Positions 36,670 to 45,833 of a DNA stretch of 64,000 nt are shown in pieces; within the stretch, counting starts at the first letter, position 1, and each line of letters opens with the position of its first letter. The translations under genes were made by a program, and so were the position numbers. The stretch spans positions 682,001 to 746,000 of the forward strand of contig NZ_MSCH01000003.1 in NCBI RefSeq assembly GCF_002954545.1, read 5' to 3'. Below the pieces are notes generated by a model. It did no database searches and had not been told where the DNA came from. It worked only from the letters and a program-made list of their open reading frames with translations. This DNA is from Psychrosphaera saromensis. Its GTDB lineage: Bacteria; Pseudomonadota; Gammaproteobacteria; Enterobacterales; Alteromonadaceae.

Positions 36670-38220
36670 TTAAAGCGTATCTAGGTTATTTAATAGATAA
36701 TTTGCGTGCTCAGTTATTTCAATTTTTTGCGCTTCTGCCATTTTTCTCCAATTACCAACGGGGAAACTCATACGATGATTTGAAGATAACTTGTCATAAT
36801 TCTCACCAATAAAGTTCCAGTACAGACTGTTTAATGGACATGCGTTCTCGCCTATTTTTTCTTTTACCTTGTACTTGCAACCTTTACAGTAATCACTCAT
36901 TTTATTTACATAATTACCACTGGCAGCGTATGGTTTAGTCGCTATCCAACCCCCGTCAGCAAATAATGCCATGCTTCGTGTATTGGGTAATTCAACCCAC
37001 TCAATCGCGTCGATATAAATTCCTAAATACCATTCATCCACTTGTTTTGGTGATATCCCAGCTAATAAAGCAAAGTTACCTGTGATCATAAGCCGTTGTA
37101 TGTGATGTGCGTAAGCATGATCTAACGATTGTGTAATCGCACTGTTCAAACATTGCATATTGCTTTTACCGTGCCAAAAAAAGTCAGGTAAATCACGCTG
37201 CGCAGACAAAAAGTTTTGGTCTGCATACTCAGGCATGTTTATCCAATACATGCCGCGTACATACTCTCGCCAGCCTAGTATTTGCCTAATAAATCCCTCA
37301 ATTTGAGGTAAGGTAATTTTGCCCTCAGATTCTTCATAAGCCAGCAACGCTGTTTGAATAACTTCCTGAGGGTTTAATATTTTACAGTTAATAGCAAAGC
37401 TTAATCGTGAGTGATACAAGCTCCATGCATAAGGTGAAGCCATGGTCATCGCATCTTGAAAATTACCAAAGTTTGGCAATTGGTGTTGGCAAAAATACCT
37501 TAGTAGCGTTAATGATTGCTCTTTATTAATTGGATAAGCGACCTCAGTTGACTCTTTCCCCATGGTTTTAATGCCGTGTTGTTTAATGCGTGCTAAATAT
37601 TCACTGGCATCATTGTTAAACACTAACGGTTTGGGGATAACTTTAATGTCAGATTTGTTAAACGATTGCCTATTATTACTGTCAAAGTTCCAAGCGCCAC
37701 CAGTGGGTTTATCACCTTCCATTAAAATATTAAAACGCTTACGCATAGACCGATAAAAGTTTTCCATTCTTACATGAGTGGCTTTAGTAAAATGGTTTGG
37801 TAATTCATCAAATGGTAATAAAAAGTGATCGGTGTCCGCTTCATACACAGGTATATTAATATGTGAAGTGATGTTCTTTAGCTGCTCTCGCAGGCGATAT
37901 TCATCGGGCCTTTGATAGCTAAAGCTTTCGCTATCATATTTTTTTACTAAGCCAACGATCAGTGCAGTTAAGTCCTCAAATGCCTGAGTATCATCAAGTG
38001 TTAAGTAACATACACGGTGACCTTGCAACTCAAGTGTTTTGGCAAATTCGTGCATTGCAGAAAAAAACGCGGTGATTTTTTGAATGTGATGTTTGGTGTA
38101 ATTAGCCTCCTGGTGAAGTTCTGCAATAACAAAAACAACATCGTCATCAACTACTCTAAACCAAGTGTGCTGCGCGTTTAATTGATCGCCCAAAATGAGT
38201 TTAAGGTGCTTAGCTTGCAT
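36670..38220 (-). CDS. Fe-S bacterial cryptochrome/photolyase (PhrB-like, FeS-BCP)
   Basis: 516-residue member of the deoxyribodipyrimidine photolyase-related family, whose studied members repair (6-4) photoproducts in light with FAD, an iron-sulfur cluster and a lumazine antenna. The four cluster Cys are visible at about residues 357, 445, 448 and 461 (NMQCLNS, YCKGCKYK, NACPLN). Spacings of 88, 3 and 13 equal those of the Agrobacterium PhrB cluster. The N-terminal LKLILGDQLNAQHTW motif is the Rossmann antenna domain. Stands alone. Confidence 0.93.
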   Translation of the reverse strand: MQAKHLKLILGDQLNAQHTWFRVVDDDVVFVIAELHQEANYTKHHIQKITAFFSAMHEFAKTLELQGHRVCYLTLDDTQAFEDLTALIVGLVKKYDSESFSYQRPDEYRLREQLKNITSHINIPVYEADTDHFLLPFDELPNHFTKATHVRMENFYRSMRKRFNILMEGDKPTGGAWNFDSNNRQSFNKSDIKVIPKPLVFNNDASEYLARIKQHGIKTMGKESTEVAYPINKEQSLTLLRYFCQHQLPNFGNFQDAMTMASPYAWSLYHSRLSFAINCKILNPQEVIQTALLAYEESEGKITLPQIEGFIRQILGWREYVRGMYWINMPEYADQNFLSAQRDLPDFFWHGKSNMQCLNSAITQSLDHAYAHHIQRLMITGNFALLAGISPKQVDEWYLGIYIDAIEWVELPNTRSMALFADGGWIATKPYAASGNYVNKMSDYCKGCKYKVKEKIGENACPLNSLYWNFIGENYDKLSSNHRMSFPVGNWRKMAEAQKIEITEHANYLLNNLDTL

Positions 38221-38667
38221 TGTTATCTCTCATTGTTACTTTGGCCTTTTAATTATCGCTTGTGAAGTCTGTACCGACACAGGTTATTACTAACTCCTTC
38301 ATACGCACTTGATAACAAGAGGGATCAATTTCGATAAAAATGATGTCTAACTTTTGGGACAGCTGCTGTGATGTTTAATGGACTTTGAAGCAATTTTGTT
38401 AATAACCTTTGTGCTAACTATTTTATTGATCATTAATCTATTAGTAATAACCACATTTAGTTACGGGAAATACCGAGTAGTGTAATTGGCATTTTTATTT
38501 CATACTGAGGAATAAAAATTACTGCTTTAAAATCAATGAGCTTGTTTACAGTTTTTATGACAATATTAATACACGGTTAGGATCATAAGTTCTCTAATAT
38601 TCATTATCCGACATCTGAATCAAGACTCAGGTGTAAATTTATCGCAAATCAGCAGGTTTAATTAACC
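38221..38667. other. Intergenic region before the exporter cluster
   Basis: 447 bases between divergent genes with several short frames but no gene I can support. It should contain the exporter operon's promoter. No strong dyad or repeat is obvious; no regulator gene adjoins. Confidence 0.5.
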
Positions 38668-40101
38668 ATGTTTCATCAAAAAAAAGTATGGCAATCTAAA
38701 TATTTACACTCCGTTTTATTTTGCATCATTGGCACTCTTACCTTCTTTGCTGATGCCAATGAAGCGCTAACCTATGAGCAAGCTTTACTAAAGCTTCGTC
38801 AGCAGTCTGATGCCATTCAAGCGGCAAATTATAATGTAGGTAGTGAACGGGATCGTCGTGCATCACTTGATGATTTAAATTTACCCACACTGAACATTAC
38901 CGCTGGAGTTCAAGCTTATAGCTTAGAACGTGACCTGAATATTGAGTCGTTCCAGCAAGCTGCGGGTCAAGTTATTCCTGGGGCTGATCAGTTATTACCA
39001 AGCTCTATAGCGCTTGATTTTAATTCCACTAACCCCAATGCGGCGATCAGCTCTAGTTGGTTGTTATATTCAGGTGGCACTACAAGCGCAGCGCAACGAT
39101 TAGCCGATGCAAGTATCGCAGTAGCTGAAGCTGAACGTACTGGTACAATTGATCACCAAGAAAAAATACTCGCAACCGTTTATTTTGGTCATCTGTTAGC
39201 TGAAAATGTATTAGCAATTCGTGAAGATGTTTTAAAAGGTGTTGAGCATCACTTACATCAAGCAGTTCGCTTTGAAAGTGAGGGGATATTATCTAAAGTA
39301 GAGCGGCTGCATGCCCAGGTGGCCTACGATGAAGCGCGTCGAAATTTAGAACAAGCTCGTGCTGACTTTGGTATTGCCGATGTCACATTACGTCGGCTAT
39401 TACGTAGTGAGCAATCGGTCAAGCCTGTTAACCAATTATTTGTCATAACCAAGCCACTTGCTCCATTAGATGATTTCCTTAAATCAGGGTCTTCCAATCA
39501 CAGCCAATTAGCCAAAGTTCGTGCAAAGCGCCAACAAGCAATACAAAGTAAGAAAATTGAAGAAGCCCGTTGGAAACCAACTGTCGTGGCTTATGGTAGT
39601 TATAATTTAGTCCAAGAGGACACTGACTTGTCTAATCCATTGCCTTTATTAGAGCCTGATTGGGTGGTTGGTATTAAAGTAAGTTATCCCTTGTTTGACC
39701 GATACGACCGAAGCCGACGTGTGAGTTCCGCTAAAGCGCAAGTCAACAGAGTGAATGCACTTGAACGAGAACTTGAGTCCAATATAAATACTTACATAGA
39801 AAGGAGTTACCGTAGCGTTAACCGGTCACGCGAACAATTTATGCTATTGGAATCAAATATCGAACTTGCCCAAGAAACACTAAAGCTGAGAGAACGTTTA
39901 TTTTCAGAAGGCATGGGAACATCACTTGATGTGGTTGATGCTCGACTGGCTGCAGCCAGAGCTGAAACCGAACGAGCTAAAGCGGCGTATGGGTTTGTTG
40001 TATCACTGGTTGATTTGTTAGATGCAAGCGGCCAACTAAAAAACTTTACCGATTACGTGAGTCAGGCTGATGTCAGACTGTCAATTAAGGAAACTAAATA
40101 A
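38668..40101 (+). CDS. TolC-family outer-membrane efflux protein
   Basis: 477-residue outer-membrane channel protein of a tripartite exporter. The N-terminus carries a signal peptide (hydrophobic residues ~12-28, cleavage after A-D-A-N). Two OEP repeats of long helices follow: EQALLKLRQQSDAIQAAN at the start, and HSQLAKVRAKRQQAIQ further on; the C-terminal half repeats the helix-strand pattern with EGMGTSLDVVDARLAAARAE. Stop and the next gene's start overlap by one base (TAATG), indicating tight translational coupling. Confidence 0.9.
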   Translation: MFHQKKVWQSKYLHSVLFCIIGTLTFFADANEALTYEQALLKLRQQSDAIQAANYNVGSERDRRASLDDLNLPTLNITAGVQAYSLERDLNIESFQQAAGQVIPGADQLLPSSIALDFNSTNPNAAISSSWLLYSGGTTSAAQRLADASIAVAEAERTGTIDHQEKILATVYFGHLLAENVLAIREDVLKGVEHHLHQAVRFESEGILSKVERLHAQVAYDEARRNLEQARADFGIADVTLRRLLRSEQSVKPVNQLFVITKPLAPLDDFLKSGSSNHSQLAKVRAKRQQAIQSKKIEEARWKPTVVAYGSYNLVQEDTDLSNPLPLLEPDWVVGIKVSYPLFDRYDRSRRVSSAKAQVNRVNALERELESNINTYIERSYRSVNRSREQFMLLESNIELAQETLKLRERLFSEGMGTSLDVVDARLAAARAETERAKAAYGFVVSLVDLLDASGQLKNFTDYVSQADVRLSIKETK

Positions 40102-41069
40102 TGAAAAACAAAGCCTTTTTAATCGCAGTGGTTCTGGCCATTCTTGCCATAATAGGGTTTGCGTTATTCACAATATCATCGCCTACACCTTTGGCGTTTC
40201 AAGGACAAGTTGAAGCCCGAGAAGTTGATGTAGCTGCAAAAATAGCAGGTAGAATTAATAAAGTATTGGTTCGTGAAGGCGACAATGTATTAGCTGGTGA
40301 TCTTCTTTTTGAATTAGATAGCCCTGAAATAAATGCAAAAATGTCACAAGCTAGTGCAGGACGCGATGCCGCACAGGCAATGAGTAATAAAGCAGATACT
40401 GGAGTCAGAGAAGAAGAAGTAAGAATGGCTCAATTTGCATGGGCTAGAGCGCAATCAGCCGCGGATCTTGCACAAAAAACCTTTGAACGATTTGATGCCT
40501 TGTATAAAGAGGGTCTGATCTCTGAGCAAAAGCATGACGAAGCACAAACAAATTACCAAGCGGCAAGTGATGCAGAAAAAGCAGCTAGAGCACAATATGA
40601 CATGACACTTAACGGTGCCAGAAAAGAAGATAAAGCGGCTGCGACTGCCATGGTAAATCAAGCTGAAGGTGTCATTGCTGAAGTCTCGGCGTATTCTGCC
40701 GAAACGCACCTTAGCGCACCTATTTCAGGTCAAATAACTCAAGTGCTCGTTGATGCTGGAGAACTTGCTCCAACTGGGTTTCCGGTCATAACCATTGTTG
40801 ATCTGTCTGACTCCTGGGTAGTGCTTAATGTACGTGAAGATCATTTAAATAATTTTCGGATGAATACAAATGTTATCGGCACAGTGCCAGCGTTAGGGAA
40901 CCAAAAAATATCATTGTCGGTGTATTACATTGCTCCTCAAGCTGAGTTTGCAACTTGGCGAGCGACACGTTACTCATCTGGCTATGACATCAAAACTTTT
41001 GAAGTACGTATGCGACCTGACAAACCGGTAGATGGATTACGACCTGGTATGAGTGTGTTAATTAAATAA
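40101..41069 (+). CDS. HlyD-family membrane fusion (periplasmic adaptor) protein
   Basis: 322-residue adaptor. One N-terminal transmembrane helix (about 5-26), then a biotinyl-lipoyl-like half motif (VEAREVDVAAKIAGRINKV), a coiled-coil hairpin of about 100 residues, and the second lipoyl half (THLSAPISGQITQVLVDAGE). It bridges the inner-membrane pump and the TolC-like channel. Similar in build to YbhG/YhiI. Expressed as second gene of the four-gene operon. Confidence 0.92.
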   Translation: MKNKAFLIAVVLAILAIIGFALFTISSPTPLAFQGQVEAREVDVAAKIAGRINKVLVREGDNVLAGDLLFELDSPEINAKMSQASAGRDAAQAMSNKADTGVREEEVRMAQFAWARAQSAADLAQKTFERFDALYKEGLISEQKHDEAQTNYQAASDAEKAARAQYDMTLNGARKEDKAAATAMVNQAEGVIAEVSAYSAETHLSAPISGQITQVLVDAGELAPTGFPVITIVDLSDSWVVLNVREDHLNNFRMNTNVIGTVPALGNQKISLSVYYIAPQAEFATWRATRYSSGYDIKTFEVRMRPDKPVDGLRPGMSVLIK

Positions 41070-41087
41070 CAGCAAAGGATCCGTTAC

Positions 41088-42275
41088 GTGCAAAGCCAAT
41101 TTCAACATAAAGTGAGTTTCATCACAGCACTTAAACGTGAGCTGAAATACTATCGATATAATGGCCGAGAGTGTCTTATTGCGGTTGCCATTTTACTGGC
41201 AAGTATGACTTCAGTGGCATGGATTTTTTCCTCGGGTACTTTAACTGACTTACCAATAGCAGTAATTGACAACGACAAGTCTGCACTTTCTCGTAGTTAT
41301 ATAAGAATGCTAGAAGCCGCGCCTGAAATGCATATTGTTAAGCAGCTTAATTCAACCGAGCAAGCACGTGAACTTTTAGAGCAAGCCTCTATTTATGCTT
41401 TTGTCCTAATCCCTAACGATTTCGCAAAAGACATCAAAACCGGTCGGCAAACAAGTATCGTCAGTTGGAGTAGCGGTCAATATTTGACAATTTCATCCAC
41501 TATTTCAAAGAGTTTACGCCAAGTAACAGGAACTATCTCTGCGGGTATTGAAATAACCTCATTAACAAAACGCGCTGAGAGTCGTTTGGCCGCTCATGTG
41601 AATTATTCGCCGATACAATCTGAACTTAGAACGTTATTTAATCCTTATCAAAATTATCAATTTTTTATTGTCTCAAGTCTGTTGCCAGCTATGTTACAAA
41701 TGTTTGTGATGATTTGGACGGCTTTTGTTGTTGGCCGAGAGCTTCAAGCTAATACTTGGGCAAAAAACCTTAACGCTGGAACTAGTATTTACGCCCTTAT
41801 AACGGCCAAAGTATTGCCCGTATTTATTATCGCTTCGGTCATTGCATTTGCCTGTTTAATCTGGCTTTTTGCTATATCAGCCTGGCCGGTAAACGGCAGT
41901 TTAAGCTTGCTTATCTTAGGTTGGGAATTAATGATTTTGGCTTATATTGTATTGGGGATTCTGTTCACAAGTATTGCATCCAACTTAGCCACGGGACTGT
42001 CGTTTACCGTTTTTTTTACCGCTCCAGCTTTTGCTTATGTCGGGATCACATTCCCACAACATGCAATGCCTTTAATAGCACAAGTATGGACTTATATGTT
42101 ACCGGTTCGATCTTTACTGCGTCTACAAATAGAGCAAGTTGAATTGGGTGCACCTGTAGTTAATTCGATACCCGAATTATTAATATTACTCGGTTTTATT
42201 TTGTTACCGCTTCCTTTTGTTATTGCTCAAATACGACGTCGTTGTAGAACAGAGAATGTAGGTTGCCAGTTATGA
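41088..42275 (+). CDS. ABC-2 type permease, first of pair
   Basis: 395-residue inner-membrane protein: one N-terminal transmembrane helix (about 27-48), a large periplasmic domain (TDLPIAVIDNDKSALSR starts it), and five to six C-terminal helices. Topology and sequence match the YbhS/YhhJ ABC-2 permease type. The GTG start at 41088 follows AGGATCC. There is no ATP-binding cassette domain inside this protein. Its end overlaps the next start (ATGA at 42272-42275). Confidence 0.9.
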   Translation: MQSQFQHKVSFITALKRELKYYRYNGRECLIAVAILLASMTSVAWIFSSGTLTDLPIAVIDNDKSALSRSYIRMLEAAPEMHIVKQLNSTEQARELLEQASIYAFVLIPNDFAKDIKTGRQTSIVSWSSGQYLTISSTISKSLRQVTGTISAGIEITSLTKRAESRLAAHVNYSPIQSELRTLFNPYQNYQFFIVSSLLPAMLQMFVMIWTAFVVGRELQANTWAKNLNAGTSIYALITAKVLPVFIIASVIAFACLIWLFAISAWPVNGSLSLLILGWELMILAYIVLGILFTSIASNLATGLSFTVFFTAPAFAYVGITFPQHAMPLIAQVWTYMLPVRSLLRLQIEQVELGAPVVNSIPELLILLGFILLPLPFVIAQIRRRCRTENVGCQL

Positions 42276-43414
42276 GAGAATTTTGGTTAGCTTATTGGCG
42301 CTCATTATTAGCTATTGTGAAAGATATTAATATTTTACTGTTAGTTATTATTGGACCAATAATATATTCAATTTATTACCCTTTTCCTTATAGCACCGAA
42401 GTTGTTCGACAAATCCCGGTAGCTATAGCAGATTTAGACCGTAGTAGTTTGAGTCGCCAATTAATCCGTTTAGCTGATGCAAGTCCTGATATTGAAGTGA
42501 TTAATGTTGTCACTCATCCCGATGAAATAAAGCAGGCGTTATGGGATGGTGACATTGAAGGTGGATTAATTATTCCTAAAGGTTTTCGCAAGCATGTTAT
42601 GCGCGGTGAAACCGCGAAAGCCATCGTTCTCGGTAATGGCGCTTATTTTATGTTTAACCGTGGAGAACTGCTAGGTTTTAGCGGAGCAGTGCAAGCTTTG
42701 TCGAGTCAATTTAAAATTGAGCATGAACTTAAGAAATCAGTATCTACTGCGCAAGCTCAAGAACGAAGTGAACCTGTACGATTAGAGTTTAGAGCTGCAT
42801 CAAACCCAACGGGAGGTTACTCCACTTATGTTGTGCCAGCCGTCGCCGTAGTCGTACTACAGCAAACACTGTTATTGGGGATTTGTATGTTACTTGGCAC
42901 TTGGCGAGAGTCTCGTTCTGCTCCTTTTAATATGCAGCATTCGAGAAATCGATTAGCCTTGGTTTTTGCCGCTGCTACTATTTGCATTATCAACACCTTA
43001 TATTACCTAGGTATTGTTTATTGGCGTGAAGATTATCCTCACCTAGGGCTGTTACGAAATTTATTACCCCTTATCGTTATTTTTTCTTTAACGGCTGCGG
43101 CTTGGGCCGTCGTGATTGGTTCCTACATTCGTCATCGTGTACAGGCTGTAATTTACTTAGTACCTACATCAATCCCAATAATATTTCTTGCTGGTTTTGC
43201 ATGGCCTGTAGAATCGATTCCATCACCTTTAGTTGCATTGAGTTTACTGATACCGAGTACTGCAAGTGTTCAGGCATTTTTAAATGTTGATCAAATGGGA
43301 GCTTCATTTGTACAAGTTTTATCTGAAGTTTTAAATCTAGGCTTATTGTTTCTTGGATTGTTACTTATGATTATTTTAAGAAAAAACTGGCCATCATCAG
43401 ACAATGCTAACTAG
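42272..43414 (+). CDS. ABC-2 type permease, second of pair
   Basis: 380-residue paralogue of the preceding permease, same topology: an N-terminal helix (IVKDINILLLVIIGPIIYS), a periplasmic domain starting with PVAIADLDRSSLSRQL, and C-terminal helices with the conserved SNPTGGYSTYVVPAVAV segment. An in-frame TTG at 42263 exists but the ATG at 42272, in the ATGA overlap, is the natural start. Two permeases forming a heterodimer would normally need an ATPase; none is encoded in this operon. Confidence 0.9.
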   Translation: MREFWLAYWRSLLAIVKDINILLLVIIGPIIYSIYYPFPYSTEVVRQIPVAIADLDRSSLSRQLIRLADASPDIEVINVVTHPDEIKQALWDGDIEGGLIIPKGFRKHVMRGETAKAIVLGNGAYFMFNRGELLGFSGAVQALSSQFKIEHELKKSVSTAQAQERSEPVRLEFRAASNPTGGYSTYVVPAVAVVVLQQTLLLGICMLLGTWRESRSAPFNMQHSRNRLALVFAAATICIINTLYYLGIVYWREDYPHLGLLRNLLPLIVIFSLTAAAWAVVIGSYIRHRVQAVIYLVPTSIPIIFLAGFAWPVESIPSPLVALSLLIPSTASVQAFLNVDQMGASFVQVLSEVLNLGLLFLGLLLMIILRKNWPSSDNAN

Positions 43415-43450
43415 CTAAACTATTCTGCAGTACAAAAACTAAATAAACCA

Positions 43451-43487
43451 AGCCTAATATTGAGCGATCATTATTAGGCTTTTTTTA
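43451..43487 (+). terminator. Intrinsic terminator of the exporter operon
   Basis: AGCCTAATA (43451-43459) and TATTAGGCT (43472-43480) with a partly paired loop, followed by a run of T (43480-43486). Closely similar in sequence to the gorA terminator at 34272. Confidence 0.9.
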
Positions 43488-43548
43488 TATTTATTGCTAA
43501 GTTAGCGCTTTATATTAAACGCATTAAACCAAATTCTAGGAACAAACC

Positions 43549-43911
43549 ATGTCCACTTTATCTATTATTCTTGTGTCATTAGTCGCTGTTGAGCATATTT
43601 ATATACTCATCATGGAAATGTTTATGTGGACCAAACCACGTACATTAAAAGTATTTGGCTTAGAGAAATCATTCGCAGAACAAACCAAAGCAATGGCAGC
43701 CAATCAAGGTTTGTATAATGGATTTTTAGCAGCTGGGCTTATATTTGGCTTATTGCACAGTAATCCAGTGTTTGGATTTCAACTGCAGGTATTCTTTTTA
43801 TCTTGTGTGATCATTGCGGCTGCTTTTGGATCAGCTACGGTTAAGAAGTCGATAATTTTTATTCAGGGGATTCCTGCTATTTTGGCTCTGTTAAGTGTAT
43901 TGTTTTTATAA
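43549..43911 (+). CDS. DUF1304 family membrane protein
   Basis: 120-residue inner-membrane protein with four hydrophobic segments. EHIYILIMEMFMWTKPRTLK near the N-terminus and the ANQGLYNGFLAAGLIFG segment identify DUF1304. Function unknown. It is single, with its own spacing after the exporter terminator. Confidence 0.88.
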   Translation: MSTLSIILVSLVAVEHIYILIMEMFMWTKPRTLKVFGLEKSFAEQTKAMAANQGLYNGFLAAGLIFGLLHSNPVFGFQLQVFFLSCVIIAAAFGSATVKKSIIFIQGIPAILALLSVLFL

Positions 43912-43950
43912 CAAGCATTACATTGATAGCTAAATTAGCTTAAATAAAAA

Positions 43951-43983
43951 GGCTACCAAATATATTCATAATAGTTGGTAGCC
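43951..43983 (-). terminator. Terminator of the Lys-rich small gene, possibly bidirectional
   Basis: GGCTACCAA (43951-43959) and TTGGTAGCC (43975-43983) form a 9-bp stem. On the minus strand it is followed by TTTTTA and lies just 8 bases beyond the stop at 43991. It can also serve the DUF1304 gene on the plus strand, with a weaker T-tract. Confidence 0.8.
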
Positions 43984-43990
43984 CAATTCT

Positions 43991-44110
43991 TTATTGACGT
44001 CCGATCACATTAGATTCTGCTTTCTTGTCTTTCTTAGCTGCTTTCTTTTCTTTTGCAGTTAATAATGGTTTCTTTTTATTGTCTTTTTTACTGTCTTGCC
44101 CTTTGCTCAT
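43991..44110 (-). CDS. 39-residue lysine-rich small protein
   Basis: Frame of 39 codons beginning M-S-K-G-Q-D-S-K-K-D-N-K-K-K-P-L and ending S-N-V-I-G-R-Q. About a third of the residues are Lys and none are Cys; highly charged and probably unstructured or nucleic-acid binding. Start has AAGG 8 bases upstream and a terminator follows directly, which argues for a genuine gene. I recall similar MSKGQDxKKxxKK-type small proteins in Gammaproteobacteria; no function known. Confidence 0.75.
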   Translation of the reverse strand: MSKGQDSKKDNKKKPLLTAKEKKAAKKDKKAESNVIGRQ

Positions 44111-44354
44111 AATATTTACCTTAGTAATAAGTGCCTAAAACCTAAAGTCGACAATCGCCAACTCAAGGGCGGGGTACTAGAATAATCAAGGGCAGCATCA
44201 AAGCATATTGATGTGCCTCAAGCTCAGTATGACCCTAATCGGACACAACTGATAGATAATGTTTCCGTCGACTAATTGAAGATAAGTAGACAGTCTGCCA
44301 ATATGTCTAAATAACAAACTATATTGAACCGTATTAACCTTATAAGAAGTAATT

Positions 44355-44633
44355 ATGAGAAGTACATTTAGAAAAATATTCAGTCCAATCCTAAATTTTT
44401 TTGAGTCTGGTGAAGGTGAATTTAATCACGAAAAATCCCACAGAAAAATTACCATTGTGGTTGGTATTTTGTTCTTTGTTCTATCAGGTGTTTCAGCCAT
44501 GTCAGCAATTACCTCAGAACAACTAGCTGGGTTTATTCCTTTCATTGTATTTTTCTTACTTGGCTTTGTATGCGAAATCGTTGGCCTGTTAGGTAATGAT
44601 CGTGCGGTTTCAAAAATTTGGGGCAACAAATAG
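44355..44633 (+). CDS. 92-residue membrane protein, hypothetical
   Basis: Two hydrophobic segments (about residues 31-50 and 57-77) after a polar basic N-terminus that contains FESGEGEFNHEKSHRK. No domain recognised. A ribosome site AGAAG precedes the ATG. It lies 55 bases upstream of the YHYH lipoprotein gene and could be its operon partner. Confidence 0.65.
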   Translation: MRSTFRKIFSPILNFFESGEGEFNHEKSHRKITIVVGILFFVLSGVSAMSAITSEQLAGFIPFIVFFLLGFVCEIVGLLGNDRAVSKIWGNK

Positions 44634-44688
44634 CAATAACACTCTGTTCATATTTTCACACAACAAATACTCAATATTGGAAATTTAT

Positions 44689-45738
44689 ATGAAAGCGATT
44701 ACTCAATTAATGTTTATATTTACTGGCAGTTTAGCAGTTGCTGCTTGCTCGCCTCATAGTGATAACGAACATCATGCAACTGAACATGAAAAGGAACACC
44801 AAGTTCAACTTGCTAACATTGCCGAATTATTTAACAAGAGTTCAACAAAAGTAGCGCCGGAGCTTGTATCTTGTACATTATCTGGCGGCACAAAAACTGA
44901 GTGTTTTAGCGTTACTGTGACATCTTTACAAACGGAACATAAAACAGGGCCTTGGTGCCCACGTAACATTAGTGACGGTCCTGAAAAGTCCGGTATTTGG
45001 CTAGATAAAGGTAAAGTCTACGATGCTGATGGCCAGTTTATTGAAAACTTAGCTGAATTTTATAAAGACAATGAATGGGAGTTATTCAATCCTGAAACTG
45101 GTGAAATAAAAGTAACTGATAGTAAAGAAGCTTGTATGGCTGCAGCTCGTCCAGATGTAGCTGAAGAATATCAAAATTACTGTGTTGAATGTCAGCCGTC
45201 GTACGCAGATGAAAACCAACAAATCACTTATTTAATTCCGGCTCATCCAGTTCCGCTAGATAAAGCACAACGAATGAACCCTCACTCTGGAATTGGTATC
45301 GCATTCAATGGTGTTAAATTTGATGCACCAGCGCCTGTTGAAGCCATTCTTGGTGCCCATACATTAGCACCGTTTGATGATTGCGGCGGTCATGTAAATA
45401 CTCATGTTGGTTATCATTATCATGCAGTCACTGGCTGTACAAAAGAAGTTGAAACCTTAGTTGATCATGCCCCTGCCATTGGTTATGCAATGGATGGCTT
45501 TATGATCTACAGCCGACTAAACGCCAAGCTAATAGAGCCTAGTGATCTTGATTCTTGTCGAGGTCATATTACCGATGGGATTGGCTATCATTACCATGCT
45601 AATGATGCTGGTAAAAATCAAATAATTGGCTGTTTCCAAGCTGAGCAAGGTTGTGCTGTTGAAAGTGCAATTGAAGGGGATAATCAATCATGCGAAGCCA
45701 GTGGTCGACGTCCGCCACCGCCAAGAAGACAAGATTAA
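44689..45738 (+). CDS. YHYH domain lipoprotein
   Basis: 349-residue putative lipoprotein: signal peptide and A-V-A-A-C-S lipobox (Cys20) from the ATG at 44689. A longer reading from 44596 would overlap the preceding gene and hide the signal, so it is rejected. The domain repeats G-Y-H-Y-H twice (GYHYHAVTGC and GYHYHANDAG), with a nearby C-G-G-H and AIGYAMDGFMIYS. Many His and Cys residues suggest metal binding. The C-terminus is R-R-P-P-P-P-R-R. Function of the family is unknown. Confidence 0.88.
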   Translation: MKAITQLMFIFTGSLAVAACSPHSDNEHHATEHEKEHQVQLANIAELFNKSSTKVAPELVSCTLSGGTKTECFSVTVTSLQTEHKTGPWCPRNISDGPEKSGIWLDKGKVYDADGQFIENLAEFYKDNEWELFNPETGEIKVTDSKEACMAAARPDVAEEYQNYCVECQPSYADENQQITYLIPAHPVPLDKAQRMNPHSGIGIAFNGVKFDAPAPVEAILGAHTLAPFDDCGGHVNTHVGYHYHAVTGCTKEVETLVDHAPAIGYAMDGFMIYSRLNAKLIEPSDLDSCRGHITDGIGYHYHANDAGKNQIIGCFQAEQGCAVESAIEGDNQSCEASGRRPPPPRRQD

Positions 45739-45833
45739 TCCTTTTAGCGACACGTCGTTTATTGGCGTTATAGCTAAGTAGAGTTTATACAGGGTAATGT
45801 TTGTTGAGGTTATTAAGATTACGGAGTATGTAA

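Noticed and set aside
36500-36685. A ~60-residue minus-strand frame without stops between the photolyase and TonB genes
   Set aside because: It has no ATG and no ribosome site, overlaps the photolyase end, and shows no family pattern I know; chance is the simplest reading.
44596-44688. Longer N-terminus of the YHYH lipoprotein
   Set aside because: It would overlap the preceding gene and bury the lipoprotein signal that begins at 44689.
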